Counted from the first letter of the stretch, positions 25,053 through 32,490 are shown. The stretch is 64,000 nucleotides of DNA from Vibrio cortegadensis (GCF_024347395.1 NZ_AP025472.1:310001-374000), one strand, 5' to 3'. Made by a program: numbers and translations. Notes: generated by a model not told the origin, from the letters alone.

Positions 25053-26777
25053 ATGTGGGAACAAGGATTTGTGTTAGCAGTGCTGCTTGGCATCATCACT
25101 TGCCTACTGACAACTAAAATTAAACCTAGCATCATATTTGCCAGTGCTTCATTCATCGCTTTTTTAGCGGGGATGATAGAGCTGAAAAGTGTGGCTGAAA
25201 ATTTCACGAATTCTTCATTATTAACGCTAGTTTTGCTTGTTTTGGCCTCCTGTGCATTAGAAAAAACTCGCCTTATCAGTTGGGTGAGCCGAATTATTTC
25301 TAATGGGAAGTTGGGTACAGTTGTGGCGAAGCTCGGCGTTTCAACGGCTTTACTCTCTTCGTTTACCAATAATACCGCAGTGGTGGTCTCGTTAATTAGT
25401 GCCATTAAGCGCAACCAGAAACATGCGCCATCAAAATTACTTATTCCCCTTTCCTATGCGGCTATTTTAGGGGGAACGTTAACGCTGATTGGCACTTCAA
25501 CCAATTTGATCATCAACAGCTTTGTTGAAGATGTTGGATTACCTAGCCTCAGCTTTTTTGCTCCAACAATGATCGGACTTGCCGTGTTGTTTGGCGGTGT
25601 CTTGATCTTGATCCCTTTGAGCTATTTATTGCCTGATTATGACGATCAAAACCAAGATGACTTGCCTTATTTTCTTGAAGCGCGAGTAGAACCTGGTTCA
25701 CCATTGGTGGGGCGTAGCGTGAGTGAAAATAACCTTAGAGCGTTACGTAAACTTTTTTTGGCTGAAGTGATCCGCGATGGCGAAACAAAAACCTCCATTG
25801 ATCCAGACTTTGTACTCATGGCAAGAGATCGATTGCTGTTTTGTGGTGATGTTGAAAGTGTCGCCACTCTGCAAGAAATACAGGGGCTCACTCTATTTGG
25901 TCAGCATCACCTAAATGGACAGAGTTTTGTTGAAGTAGTGGTGAGCTCTTCGGCAAGCTTCTGCAATAAAACATTAAAAACCAGTCATTTTAGAGATAGG
26001 TTTGATGCAGTAGTTGTGGCAATTAGACGCGGACATGAACGGCTAGAAGGTGGACTAGGCAATATCACGTTAACCGCTGGGGATACCTTAGTTTTAGTTC
26101 CCGGAAAACGCTTTGAGTCGGAGAGACAAGCCCATCGACGTGAATTTGTATTGATTAATGATTTAGATTCGAGTGCAAAATTGGATCAAAGCAAGTCAAC
26201 ACTCGTATTGCTAGGTTTCGCTGCCGTGATTGGTTGCTCGCTATTGGGTTATGTTCCGATTATCAAAGGGTTATCGCTGTACCTACTGGCGATGATTGTG
26301 ATGGGTATTATTCAGGTAGGTGAGATTCGTCGACGATTTCCCATTGATATTGTCGTTATTGTTGGCTCGGCTCTTTCTATTGCCCAGTTGATGATTTCCT
26401 CTGGTCTCTCTATGCGAATGGGGGAAATGTTCATGGAGGCATTCAATGGTTGGGGGGTATTTGGTGCTTTAGTGGCGACTTACTTTGTGACTTTGATTTT
26501 AACGGAGCTCGTAACCAATAACGCCGCTGCCGCTCTCTCTTTTCCTATTGGCTACAGTATGGCGATAGGATATGGCGTCGATCCCATGCCATTTATTATG
26601 GCGGTGTTGTTTGGTGCCAGCGCCAGTTTTATCTCCCCTTATGGCTATCAAACCAATTTATTGGTCTATAGCGTGGGCAATTATCAAATGAAAGATTATC
26701 TACGAATTGGAGTGCCGATTTCTATCGTTTACTCTGGATTGGTTTTAAGCCTGATCCCTTACTTTTTCCCATTTTGA
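25053..26777 (+). CDS. SLC13-family permease, probable sulfate transporter
   Basis: Inner-membrane secondary transporter of the SLC13 (divalent anion/sodium symporter) family. It has 574 residues from the ATG at 25053 after AGGGAAG; an upstream GTG at 25023 lies in a hairpin and was rejected. Membrane helices occupy about 1-195 and 390-574. The two halves carry the paired SFTNNTAVV (near 99-107) and TELVTNNAAAALSFP motifs. Two TrkA-C-type regulatory domains fill roughly 205-375. Its place between cysN and cysC makes sulfate the likely substrate; this is inference from context. Confidence 0.85.
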   Translation: MWEQGFVLAVLLGIITCLLTTKIKPSIIFASASFIAFLAGMIELKSVAENFTNSSLLTLVLLVLASCALEKTRLISWVSRIISNGKLGTVVAKLGVSTALLSSFTNNTAVVVSLISAIKRNQKHAPSKLLIPLSYAAILGGTLTLIGTSTNLIINSFVEDVGLPSLSFFAPTMIGLAVLFGGVLILIPLSYLLPDYDDQNQDDLPYFLEARVEPGSPLVGRSVSENNLRALRKLFLAEVIRDGETKTSIDPDFVLMARDRLLFCGDVESVATLQEIQGLTLFGQHHLNGQSFVEVVVSSSASFCNKTLKTSHFRDRFDAVVVAIRRGHERLEGGLGNITLTAGDTLVLVPGKRFESERQAHRREFVLINDLDSSAKLDQSKSTLVLLGFAAVIGCSLLGYVPIIKGLSLYLLAMIVMGIIQVGEIRRRFPIDIVVIVGSALSIAQLMISSGLSMRMGEMFMEAFNGWGVFGALVATYFVTLILTELVTNNAAAALSFPIGYSMAIGYGVDPMPFIMAVLFGASASFISPYGYQTNLLVYSVGNYQMKDYLRIGVPISIVYSGLVLSLIPYFFPF

Positions 26778-26789
26778 ATATATTTAAAC

Positions 26790-26827
26790 AGTACCAAAGC
26801 ATGGAAGGAATGGGCTGTTTTGGTACT
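26790..26827 (+). promoter_or_regulatory. Intercistronic stem-loop before cysC
   Basis: AGTACCAAA (26790-26798) pairs perfectly with TTTGGTACT (26819-26827) across a twenty-base loop, between the permease stop and the cysC ribosome-binding site. Its role is unknown; it could affect mRNA stability. Confidence 0.5.
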
Positions 26828-26842
26828 TGACAAGGATTGACT

Positions 26843-27484
26843 ATGACAACATCGACAGCTACATCAACAGCGCCACTAACAGTAAATAAAGATGAAAATA
26901 TCGTTTGGCATCAACACTCGGTTGATAAAGCGTTCAGAGCTAAATTGAAGCATCAGAAACCGGTAGTACTTTGGTTTACGGGGTTATCTGGCGCTGGGAA
27001 ATCAACCGTCGCAGGTGCTTTAGAGTCAAAACTGGCTCAGTTAGGTCACCACACCTATTTACTCGATGGGGATAATGTCCGCCATGGTTTGTGTGGCGAT
27101 CTGGGCTTTTCTGATCAAGACCGCCGTGAAAATATTCGTCGTATTGGAGAGCTCGCTAAACTGATGGCCGATGCTGGATTGATTGTGCTTTCTGCGTTTA
27201 TTTCGCCTCATCGTGCTGAGCGGCAGTTAGTGCGAGATTTATTACCTGAGGGGGAGTTTTTGGAAGTATTTGTTAACGTACCACTCGAAGTGTGCGAACA
27301 AAGGGACCCAAAAGGTTTATACAAAAAGGCGAGAGCAGGGCAAATTGCCAACTTTACTGGTATTGATTCTGTGTATGAAGCGCCATTGAAGCCTGAGATC
27401 GATCTTCCTGCTGGGGAACTATCGGTTGAGCAACTTGTTGAACTTTGTATTCAGGCGCTAAAGGATCGCGCGGTGATCTCATAA
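26843..27484 (+). CDS. cysC: Adenylylsulfate kinase
   Basis: Phosphorylates adenosine 5'-phosphosulfate to PAPS. It has 213 residues from the ATG at 26843 with AAGGA (26832-26836) upstream; a TTG six bases before was rejected. The P-loop GLSGAGKS is at 47-54. Other family features are LDGDNVRHGLCGDLGFS near 74-90, ISPHRAERQLVR and FVNVPLEVCEQRDPKGLYKK. It closes the operon with cysDN. Confidence 0.96.
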   Translation: MTTSTATSTAPLTVNKDENIVWHQHSVDKAFRAKLKHQKPVVLWFTGLSGAGKSTVAGALESKLAQLGHHTYLLDGDNVRHGLCGDLGFSDQDRRENIRRIGELAKLMADAGLIVLSAFISPHRAERQLVRDLLPEGEFLEVFVNVPLEVCEQRDPKGLYKKARAGQIANFTGIDSVYEAPLKPEIDLPAGELSVEQLVELCIQALKDRAVIS

Positions 27485-27488
27485 GGTG

Positions 27489-27519
27489 AATTAGGGGCGA
27501 TGTTATGTCGCCCTTAATT
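27489..27519. terminator. Bidirectional-type hairpin between cysC and the convergent gene
   Basis: AATTAGGGGCGA (27489-27500) and TCGCCCTTAATT (27508-27519) form twelve pairs with one G-U around TGTTATG. It lies between two convergent genes. There is no long T run, so termination strength is uncertain. Confidence 0.6.
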
Positions 27520-27540
27520 CATATAAGTTCGAGTTTGATC

Positions 27541-28440
27541 TTAAACGGTGTGGTGAACGGTGCTTTTTACCTCGGTTTGAACGGTAAATTTTTGACTAAG
27601 CAGCCCCACCAGTTGATCGTAATACTGCATATTGGGTTTATTACCTAGCAGCTTGCATAATTCATTACCCGTCGGGCTGAAGCGGTAATAGACAAGCTTC
27701 ACCCCTTTACCTAGCGGCTGCAAACTGATCTGTTTACCTTGATAGGTCAAGCTAAGTGCTGGATCAAACTCGATCTCCCCTGATTCCAATTCGGTACCAA
27801 GTAGTAGCCCAAGCTCAATCAATAGCAATAAACTAGAGTAGGGAATTTGGAAGCTACCTAAATTAATGGTGCTGGTGGTATCTCGTTTACCAAAGCTGAA
27901 GATCCCCGCATGCGATTTATACCCGAGCAGTAGCTTTCGGCTATTATCACTCCCAAAACTGCAGGCCAATGAAGCGGCTCTTTGTAAGTTTTGCGCCTCT
28001 TTCGGGGTCATGTCTTTGAGTATTTTCAATGCCTTCATCGACGTTGAACCTGGGTTGGTCACTTCTCTTTTGAGTACCTGTGCCCAGAGTCTTTGCATTG
28101 ACGTGTTATGAATATCTTGAGCCATGTCGAAGAAGCGATACAACCAATCTTGATCCGGTTCTCCTGCGGTTTCATCTTTACATGATGCGTGGGTAATTTT
28201 TAGGATCTGTTCTAGGTTCTTTTGCCGCTGTTCTTTACGCTTCTTCTCTCGGACGAGTGCGCGTTCAATCAGTTTTTTTTCTGGTGCATCTTTTTGCAGC
28301 ATCGCATCTAAGCTATAGCTTTGTGCAATGTTCATAACTCGACTTGCACTATCTTTTATGTATGACTTTTTTTCTTGATGCGTAGAGCTTTGAGTATTTG
28401 ATTCATGCTCAATAACGATTGGTTTGTTTGTCTCTGCCAT
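27541..28440 (-). CDS. TIGR03899/DUF2806-like cytoplasmic protein of unknown function
   Basis: 299 residues, no signal peptide or clear membrane segment. The N-terminal part (1-100) is charged and probably helical, with a lysine/arginine/glutamine-rich stretch (EKKLIERALVREKKRKEQRQ near 54-73). The middle has LYRFFDMAQDIHNTSMQRLW near 105-124 and VTNPGSTSMKALKILKDMTP near 132-151, which I associate with TIGR03899 proteins of marine gamma-proteobacteria. The function is unknown. It is monocistronic, with a large inverted repeat just upstream. Confidence 0.7.
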   Translation of the reverse strand: MAETNKPIVIEHESNTQSSTHQEKKSYIKDSASRVMNIAQSYSLDAMLQKDAPEKKLIERALVREKKRKEQRQKNLEQILKITHASCKDETAGEPDQDWLYRFFDMAQDIHNTSMQRLWAQVLKREVTNPGSTSMKALKILKDMTPKEAQNLQRAASLACSFGSDNSRKLLLGYKSHAGIFSFGKRDTTSTINLGSFQIPYSSLLLLIELGLLLGTELESGEIEFDPALSLTYQGKQISLQPLGKGVKLVYYRFSPTGNELCKLLGNKPNMQYYDQLVGLLSQKFTVQTEVKSTVHHTV

Positions 28441-28488
28441 ATTGGATACCGTTTCAAGGATGTGTATGCACCTAGATAAAATGTACCG

Positions 28489-28524
28489 CTTTAAAGGGTT
28501 TGGTGCTAGTCAAACCCTTTAAGG
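28489..28524. repeat. Large inverted repeat upstream of the TIGR03899-like gene
   Basis: CTTTAAAGGGTTTG (28489-28502) pairs with CAAACCCTTTAAGG (28511-28524) over fourteen pairs, twelve of them perfect, around GTGCTAGT. It lies 49 bases before the minus-strand start at 28440 and 82 bases before the small plus-strand ORF. It could be a leader hairpin, operator or terminator. Confidence 0.6.
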
Positions 28525-28560
28525 TGAGATCTGAACTAAGAAAATTTGACTATCACAAAT

Positions 28561-28586
28561 GATAATAACTTGTTAAAATTGTTATC
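28561..28586 (+). promoter_or_regulatory. Possible metalloregulator (Fur/Zur-like) site
   Basis: GATAATAAC (28561-28569) and GTTATC (28581-28586) are imperfect inverted arms before a small membrane-protein ORF. The left half, AAATGATAAT, resembles half a Fur box; the right half does not fit either the Fur or Zur consensus well. TTGACT at 28546-28551 could be a -35, with no convincing -10. Confidence 0.25.
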
Positions 28587-28605
28587 GTCAAAGTGAGGTC
28601 TTATG

Positions 28606-28707
28606 ATGCAATTTAAACAGAATAAATGGAAGAAACAGCTGTCGATAACACTATTGCTGATAGTGTACGTCGCTGTATTAGTCTATTTATCTAAATATAT
28701 TGTTTAG
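28606..28707 (+). CDS. Small single-span membrane protein, uncharacterised
   Basis: Short ORF of 33 codons (34 if the adjacent ATG at 28603 is used). A good ribosome-binding site, GAGG (28595-28598), lies seven bases before 28606. The product has a basic amphipathic start (MQFKQNKWKKQL) and one hydrophobic span (SITLLLIVYVAVLVYL), ending SKYIV, so a short inner-membrane protein with its N terminus in the cytoplasm is predicted. I do not recognise a family. It lies beside the zinc-uptake operon, on the opposite strand and convergent to its end. Confidence 0.5.
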   Translation: MQFKQNKWKKQLSITLLLIVYVAVLVYLSKYIV

Positions 28708-28745
28708 ACTAGTCTTTTTTACTGGTTGATCATTTGTTAAAAATA

Positions 28746-29276
28746 TTACATATCGTCATACGCTTCTATTGACGTACCCTCAATTAAGTATCCAGTTTCA
28801 GCCAAGTCATGGTTCATCGTTTCAGTTTTTAATGTCCCTTCTAGATAAATCACATCCCATAGGTCTTGAACGGGAGCCCCTTTAGGGAATTTTACATAAA
28901 TGATTTGGTTCGGTGGTGGTGGTGGAACATGGATGCAAGCACCAAAATAGGGCACAAGTAAGAACTCCGTGACCTTATTTTCATCACCTTCTAGCGGAAT
29001 CACAAATCCGGGTATCTTCACCTTGCTGCCATTTAATTCTGTTCTCACCGCTCCGAGTTTTGATTGGCTCATTGTTGTGCTTGAATGATCTACGGTTGGC
29101 ATTCCAAACTCATCAAATTTGTTACGCTCGCTCTTGGGGATCAGATCTATCCAGTCTAGGGTCAAGACTTCATCACTACTCGGCATCTCAACGTTTTGGC
29201 TTTCAACCTTAGAGTTTGCAAAGCTAGGGCTGGTTACCCCTAAAAAGCAGAGCAGTATTAGTAGGTTTTTTCTCAT
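28746..29276 (-). CDS. DUF3299 periplasmic protein of the zinc-uptake (zrg) locus
   Basis: Exported protein of 176 residues with a signal peptide at about 1-20 (MRKNLLILLCFLGVTSPSFA). The DUF3299 domain follows, with LDWIDLIPKSERNKFDEFGM near 40-59, VKIPGFVIPLEGDENKVTEF near 86-105 and YFGACIHVPPPPPNQIIYVK near 109-128. Such proteins accompany MacB-like ABC genes in zinc-regulated operons (P. aeruginosa PA4063-PA4066, V. cholerae zrg). The conserved cysteine and histidine in ACIHVPPPPPNQ could bind metal. It is the last gene of the cluster. Its biochemical role is unknown. Confidence 0.85.
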   Translation of the reverse strand: MRKNLLILLCFLGVTSPSFANSKVESQNVEMPSSDEVLTLDWIDLIPKSERNKFDEFGMPTVDHSSTTMSQSKLGAVRTELNGSKVKIPGFVIPLEGDENKVTEFLLVPYFGACIHVPPPPPNQIIYVKFPKGAPVQDLWDVIYLEGTLKTETMNHDLAETGYLIEGTSIEAYDDM

Positions 29277-29295
29277 TATTGTTTACCTTATCTAT

Positions 29296-30561
29296 TTAAA
29301 TTCGTATGGTCATGCCATCACTGAGAGATTGTTTATAAGCACGAAAAGCGGGAATGAAGCCGATAACTAAACCAGCCGTTTGGACTAATCCGAGTAGCAA
29401 CCATTCATGATTGCTTATTCCATTAAGTGCGATGTTGATGCCATAGTGCTGCTGGATAATTGGGCCGATGACGGCAAGCAGGGCATACAGAGTGATGACT
29501 CCAGTGGTAATACCCACGAAAGTTAATACACTTGCTTCACTTATCAGTAGAGCAAATACATGCTTTGGCCTTGCCCCCATCGCTCTGAGAATGGCCATTT
29601 CTCGGCGTCTTTCTTGTAAGCTGGTCAGTAAGCTGCTTAGCATACCGAGTAAACCGGCAACAACTACAAATCCTGAAACAATCATTAACGCTTGTTCTGC
29701 TACCGACATCATTCCCCACAATTCATGCAGAGCAATACCGGGCATGATGGCGCTGAGTGGCTCTTTACGATAAGTATTGATTTGTCTCTGGAGCGAAAAA
29801 ATCTGAATTTTTGACTTCAGCCCAAGCAGCATGGCCGTGATCTGCTGTGGTTGAAGCTTGAGTTGGTGAGCCTCTAATTGCGCTGCGGTTGGGTTGTTAC
29901 CTAAATTGGCACCTGACTCCCATCCGACATGGATGGCTTCAATGGCAGGAAGTGAAACATGCACAGTTTTATCGACTGGGGTGCCTGTTGGAGCAAGGAT
30001 ACCGACCACTTTAAAAGGAAGGTTATCATGGCGACTAAATCCAACGTCGCTGATGCCATGAGCTAAGATGATCTCTGTCCCGATTTGATAACCAAGAGAT
30101 TTAGCGACATCTGAACCAATCACAGTTTCGAATAATGATTTAAATTCAGCACCTTGGCTAAAAGTAAGTGGTTGCTTACTACCATATTTAAAATGCTCAA
30201 AATAGCTATGGTTGGTTCCCATGACACGAAATCCTTTATGAGTATCGCCTAATGAAATGGGAATCGCCCAATCGACAGAGCGGTGTTGGCTAAACTCTTG
30301 ATAACTTTTCCAATCAATATTATTTGTCGCGTTGCCGATCCTAAATACAGAATAGAGCAGCAAATTTACCTGTCCAGAGCGACCACCTACGATAAGGTCG
30401 GTGCCTGAAATGGTGTTCGCAAAACTGCTTTTCGCTTGAGTTCTGACTCGCTCAACACCCATTAACAACACGACTGAAATCGCAACGGTTAAAATGGTAA
30501 GGATAGCCGTCGTTTTGCGGTTTAAGACGCTCTTCCATGCTAGGTGTGCGGTTGTTTTCAT
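29296..30561 (-). CDS. MacB/FtsX-like ABC permease of the zrg locus
   Basis: Inner-membrane subunit of a type VII-like ABC system, 421 residues. There is one N-terminal membrane helix (about 16-36), a large periplasmic MacB-type domain (about 40-280), then three more helices. The FtsX-type segment GLLGMLSSLLTSLQERRREM near 303-322 is followed by AILRAMGARPKHVFALLISE. It overlaps the ATPase stop by four bases (ATGA). In V. cholerae the homologous locus is reported to help zinc uptake, yet this fold usually moves lipoproteins or substrates outward, so the direct role is unclear. Confidence 0.9.
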   Translation of the reverse strand: MKTTAHLAWKSVLNRKTTAILTILTVAISVVLLMGVERVRTQAKSSFANTISGTDLIVGGRSGQVNLLLYSVFRIGNATNNIDWKSYQEFSQHRSVDWAIPISLGDTHKGFRVMGTNHSYFEHFKYGSKQPLTFSQGAEFKSLFETVIGSDVAKSLGYQIGTEIILAHGISDVGFSRHDNLPFKVVGILAPTGTPVDKTVHVSLPAIEAIHVGWESGANLGNNPTAAQLEAHQLKLQPQQITAMLLGLKSKIQIFSLQRQINTYRKEPLSAIMPGIALHELWGMMSVAEQALMIVSGFVVVAGLLGMLSSLLTSLQERRREMAILRAMGARPKHVFALLISEASVLTFVGITTGVITLYALLAVIGPIIQQHYGINIALNGISNHEWLLLGLVQTAGLVIGFIPAFRAYKQSLSDGMTIRI

Positions 30562-31280
30562 GAATCTAATCCCGCTTTGTTGATGGTTTTCAAGTTAATT
30601 GAACGTTGAAATAGTGGTTCTAAGGTTGGATCGTGGCTGACAAATATCAGTGTTGAATTTGCTCGTTCAACTTCTTCCATTAGAACGGTGATGAAAGCGC
30701 TACGATTATCATGATCAAGAGCGGAAGTCGGTTCATCTGCGATGATAATTTCAGGGTTACCAATCAAAGCTCTAGCTGCCGCAACCCGTTGTTGTTGTCC
30801 AATGCTCAGTTCGGTTACTGGTTTATGAATTAACGTGCTAGGTAGGTGTAATCTTTTGAGTAACTGTTCTGCTGCTTGCTTGATATCACCTTGGACTCTC
30901 TGCTTACGGAGAGTGGAAAATTGACAAGGAAGAATGACATTATCGAGAACCGATAAGTAAGGCAGTAAGTTGAACTGTTGAAATATATAACCAATATGCT
31001 CCGCTCTAAAATGATCTCGCAAACTCGGTTTCAACGTGCTTAAGTCGGTGTCTAAAATGGAGACTTCACCTTCTTGAGCTGTATTTATACCCGTCATTAA
31101 CCCTAATAGTGTCGACTTACCGCATCCACTCGGGCCCTTAATAAAAAGGTGCTGTTTGGATTGGATCTCTAGAGATGGAATGAGTAACGTCGGTTCCATT
31201 TCCTCCTTCCAGCGAAAGCTGACATCTCTTAGTTTTACCACACTCTGCGTCGGTTGGTTTGAGTGATTATTCTCTATCAT
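30558..31280 (-). CDS. LolD/MacB-like ABC ATPase of the zrg locus
   Basis: Cytoplasmic ATPase of 240 residues energising the adjacent FtsX-like permease. Walker A GPSGCGKSTLLG is near residue 54, the Q-loop FQQFNLLPYLS near 103, signature LSIGQQQRVAAARAL (Gly to Ile variant of LSGGQ), and Walker B IIIADEPTSALD. The ATG at 31280 is preferred over a GTG at 31292 because GGGGAG lies five bases before it. It is coupled to the permease by overlap and separated from zrgA by a hairpin. Confidence 0.92.
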   Translation of the reverse strand: MIENNHSNQPTQSVVKLRDVSFRWKEEMEPTLLIPSLEIQSKQHLFIKGPSGCGKSTLLGLMTGINTAQEGEVSILDTDLSTLKPSLRDHFRAEHIGYIFQQFNLLPYLSVLDNVILPCQFSTLRKQRVQGDIKQAAEQLLKRLHLPSTLIHKPVTELSIGQQQRVAAARALIGNPEIIIADEPTSALDHDNRSAFITVLMEEVERANSTLIFVSHDPTLEPLFQRSINLKTINKAGLDS

Positions 31281-31319
31281 TGAGCTCCCCACTTGATAGT
31301 AAAATCAACATAAAGAGAT

Positions 31320-31347
31320 AGCCAAGTAAGCACCTACTTACTTGGCT
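31320..31347. promoter_or_regulatory. Intercistronic hairpin between zrgA and the ABC ATPase gene
   Basis: AGCCAAGTAAG (31320-31330) and CTTACTTGGCT (31337-31347) are perfect eleven-base arms around CACCTA, six bases after the zrgA stop on the minus strand. There is no T run. It could stabilise the zrgA message or partially stop transcription so that ZrgA exceeds the ABC parts. Confidence 0.65.
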
Positions 31348-31353
31348 AGCTAA

Positions 31354-32040
31354 TTAAAAGTTAAACTTGGTGTTCTTTGGTGAGAGTTCTAGTGCCGTTT
31401 GCTTAGTGTCAGTGAGCAAATTCACTTCAATCGACTCTGTACTTGGAAATGCATTGAACCAAGAGGTTTGGAATTCAGTTAACTTAGTGATGTCGCCGCA
31501 TTGATAGTGGTATTCAACGGTAAATGAACCGTGTTGACCATGAGCTTCTGAATCGTGATCATGCTCATCATGGTGTTCTGCATCATCATGTTTGTCATGA
31601 TGATCGTCATGTTTATCGTGGTGTTCTGCGTCATCATGTTTGTCTTGATGGTGATCATGCTCATCGTGATGTTCCGCGTGATCATCTTCGTCATGATGAT
31701 TGTCTGAGAGCGTATGTTTTACCGATTTGAATTCCAGTTCACAGCTTGCATTACCAGAGAGAGAAATAAGCTGTTGTGGCTGTTCTAGTAGAGCTACGGC
31801 TTTTGCAAGAGCCTGTTTCTCTGCATCGGTTTCTGGTGGGTGTTCAAATCCAACGACATCGGCGCCCGGAGCGGATATTTCAAATAAAAGTTCTTGACCA
31901 TCTTGGGCGATATTTAGCTCTACATGACCATGGACATGCGCTTCGTGATCACGAAAATCATCTTCGGCGTGCGCTGAAGAAACCTGTAAAGAGAGTGCGA
32001 TAAGACCTGCGAGTGTTGTCCATTTTGTTTGCTGTTGCAT
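31354..32040 (-). CDS. zrgA: His-rich periplasmic zinc-uptake protein ZrgA (DUF2796)
   Basis: Exported zinc-binding protein, 228 residues. The signal peptide is about 1-25 (MQQQTKWTTLAGLIAL...SSAHA). The DUF2796 fold starts with HEAHVHGHVELNIAQDGQEL near 32-51. A His/Asp/Glu-rich insert at about 114-170 is built from three 16-residue repeats beginning AEHHD at 122, 138 and 154. Cys100 and Cys181 could form a disulfide around the insert. In V. cholerae, ZrgA is required for the second zinc-uptake system. It precedes the ABC genes, and transcription probably comes from the Zur-controlled promoter upstream of the small gene 32182-32469. Confidence 0.9.
   Translation of the reverse strand: MQQQTKWTTLAGLIALSLQVSSAHAEDDFRDHEAHVHGHVELNIAQDGQELLFEISAPGADVVGFEHPPETDAEKQALAKAVALLEQPQQLISLSGNASCELEFKSVKHTLSDNHHDEDDHAEHHDEHDHHQDKHDDAEHHDKHDDHHDKHDDAEHHDEHDHDSEAHGQHGSFTVEYHYQCGDITKLTEFQTSWFNAFPSTESIEVNLLTDTKQTALELSPKNTKFNF
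31571..31706. repeat. 48-base tandem repeat inside zrgA
   Basis: Two full copies (31571-31618 and 31619-31666) and a diverging third (31667-31706) encode the His/Asp-rich 16-residue units of ZrgA. Copies 1 and 2 differ at only a few positions, which suggests recent duplication or slippage. Confidence 0.85.
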
Positions 32041-32109
32041 GATGTGCCCTTTAATAACTTAAAATAGTGAAAATATTGATCATCGCCATGCGGGTACGTA
32101 TCCAAAACC

Positions 32110-32137
32110 AAGCTCTTAAAACTAAGCTCTTAAAATT
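32110..32137. repeat. 14-base direct tandem repeat before zrgA
   Basis: AAGCTCTTAAAACT (32110-32123) is followed directly by AAGCTCTTAAAATT (32124-32137). It lies in the 141-base gap between the small secreted-protein gene and zrgA. The role is unknown. Confidence 0.7.
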
Positions 32138-32181
32138 AAGTCATGGATGTGATCGTGAAATGCATAGCGGTATAGGAATAA

Positions 32182-32469
32182 CTATTTTAGTGACGGAGGA
32201 GAACGTGCAAGGTAGGGGAAATAGAGTCGAGCCGTCGATCTCACATCTTCTGTATTAGGGAAGAGGAAAGGTGTAAGAGGTGTGAAAATGAGTGGTGAAG
32301 AATGTGATAACCCTTGCTGGGCAACGGAAAACAACTCGCATTGATGGTGCTGGTGGTGTGAAGACTCTAGATCAACTTGGTGTGCCGCAAATGCAACGTT
32401 AAGCCATAGCGTTAGCAAAATTGCTACTACGGTCGTTAGCTTACTCATTGACTGTCGACGTAACCACAT
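32182..32469 (-). CDS. Small secreted His-containing protein, DUF2607-like, leading the zrg locus
   Basis: 95 residues from the ATG at 32469 (88 if the second ATG at 32448 is the start). A hydrophobic segment (TTVVAILLTLWLNVAFAAHQ) reads as a signal peptide or anchor. After it comes a short metal-ligand-like cluster, SSHHQHHQCELF, then a Pro-rich tail. I associate it with DUF2607/DUF2946-type small proteins near metal-transport genes, from memory only. It is the first gene after the Zur operator, so it is likely to be zinc-repressed and co-transcribed with zrgA. Confidence 0.7.
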   Translation of the reverse strand: MWLRRQSMSKLTTVVAILLTLWLNVAFAAHQVDLESSHHQHHQCELFSVAQQGLSHSSPLIFTPLTPFLFPNTEDVRSTARLYFPYLARSPPSLK

Positions 32470-32490
32470 AGTTCAAGTACGAGATGGAAA

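Noticed and set aside
31571..31706. Possible CRISPR-like or VNTR array
   Set aside because: The repeats are adjacent with no spacers, keep the reading frame and encode ZrgA.
31524..31730. His-rich plus-strand ORF opposite zrgA
   Set aside because: It is the mirror of the His/Asp-codon repeat on the other strand, a by-product of the 48-base repeat.
32067..32258. 63-codon plus-strand ORF in the zrg region
   Set aside because: It runs antisense to the small secreted-protein gene and its leader, with no ribosome site and no recognisable features.
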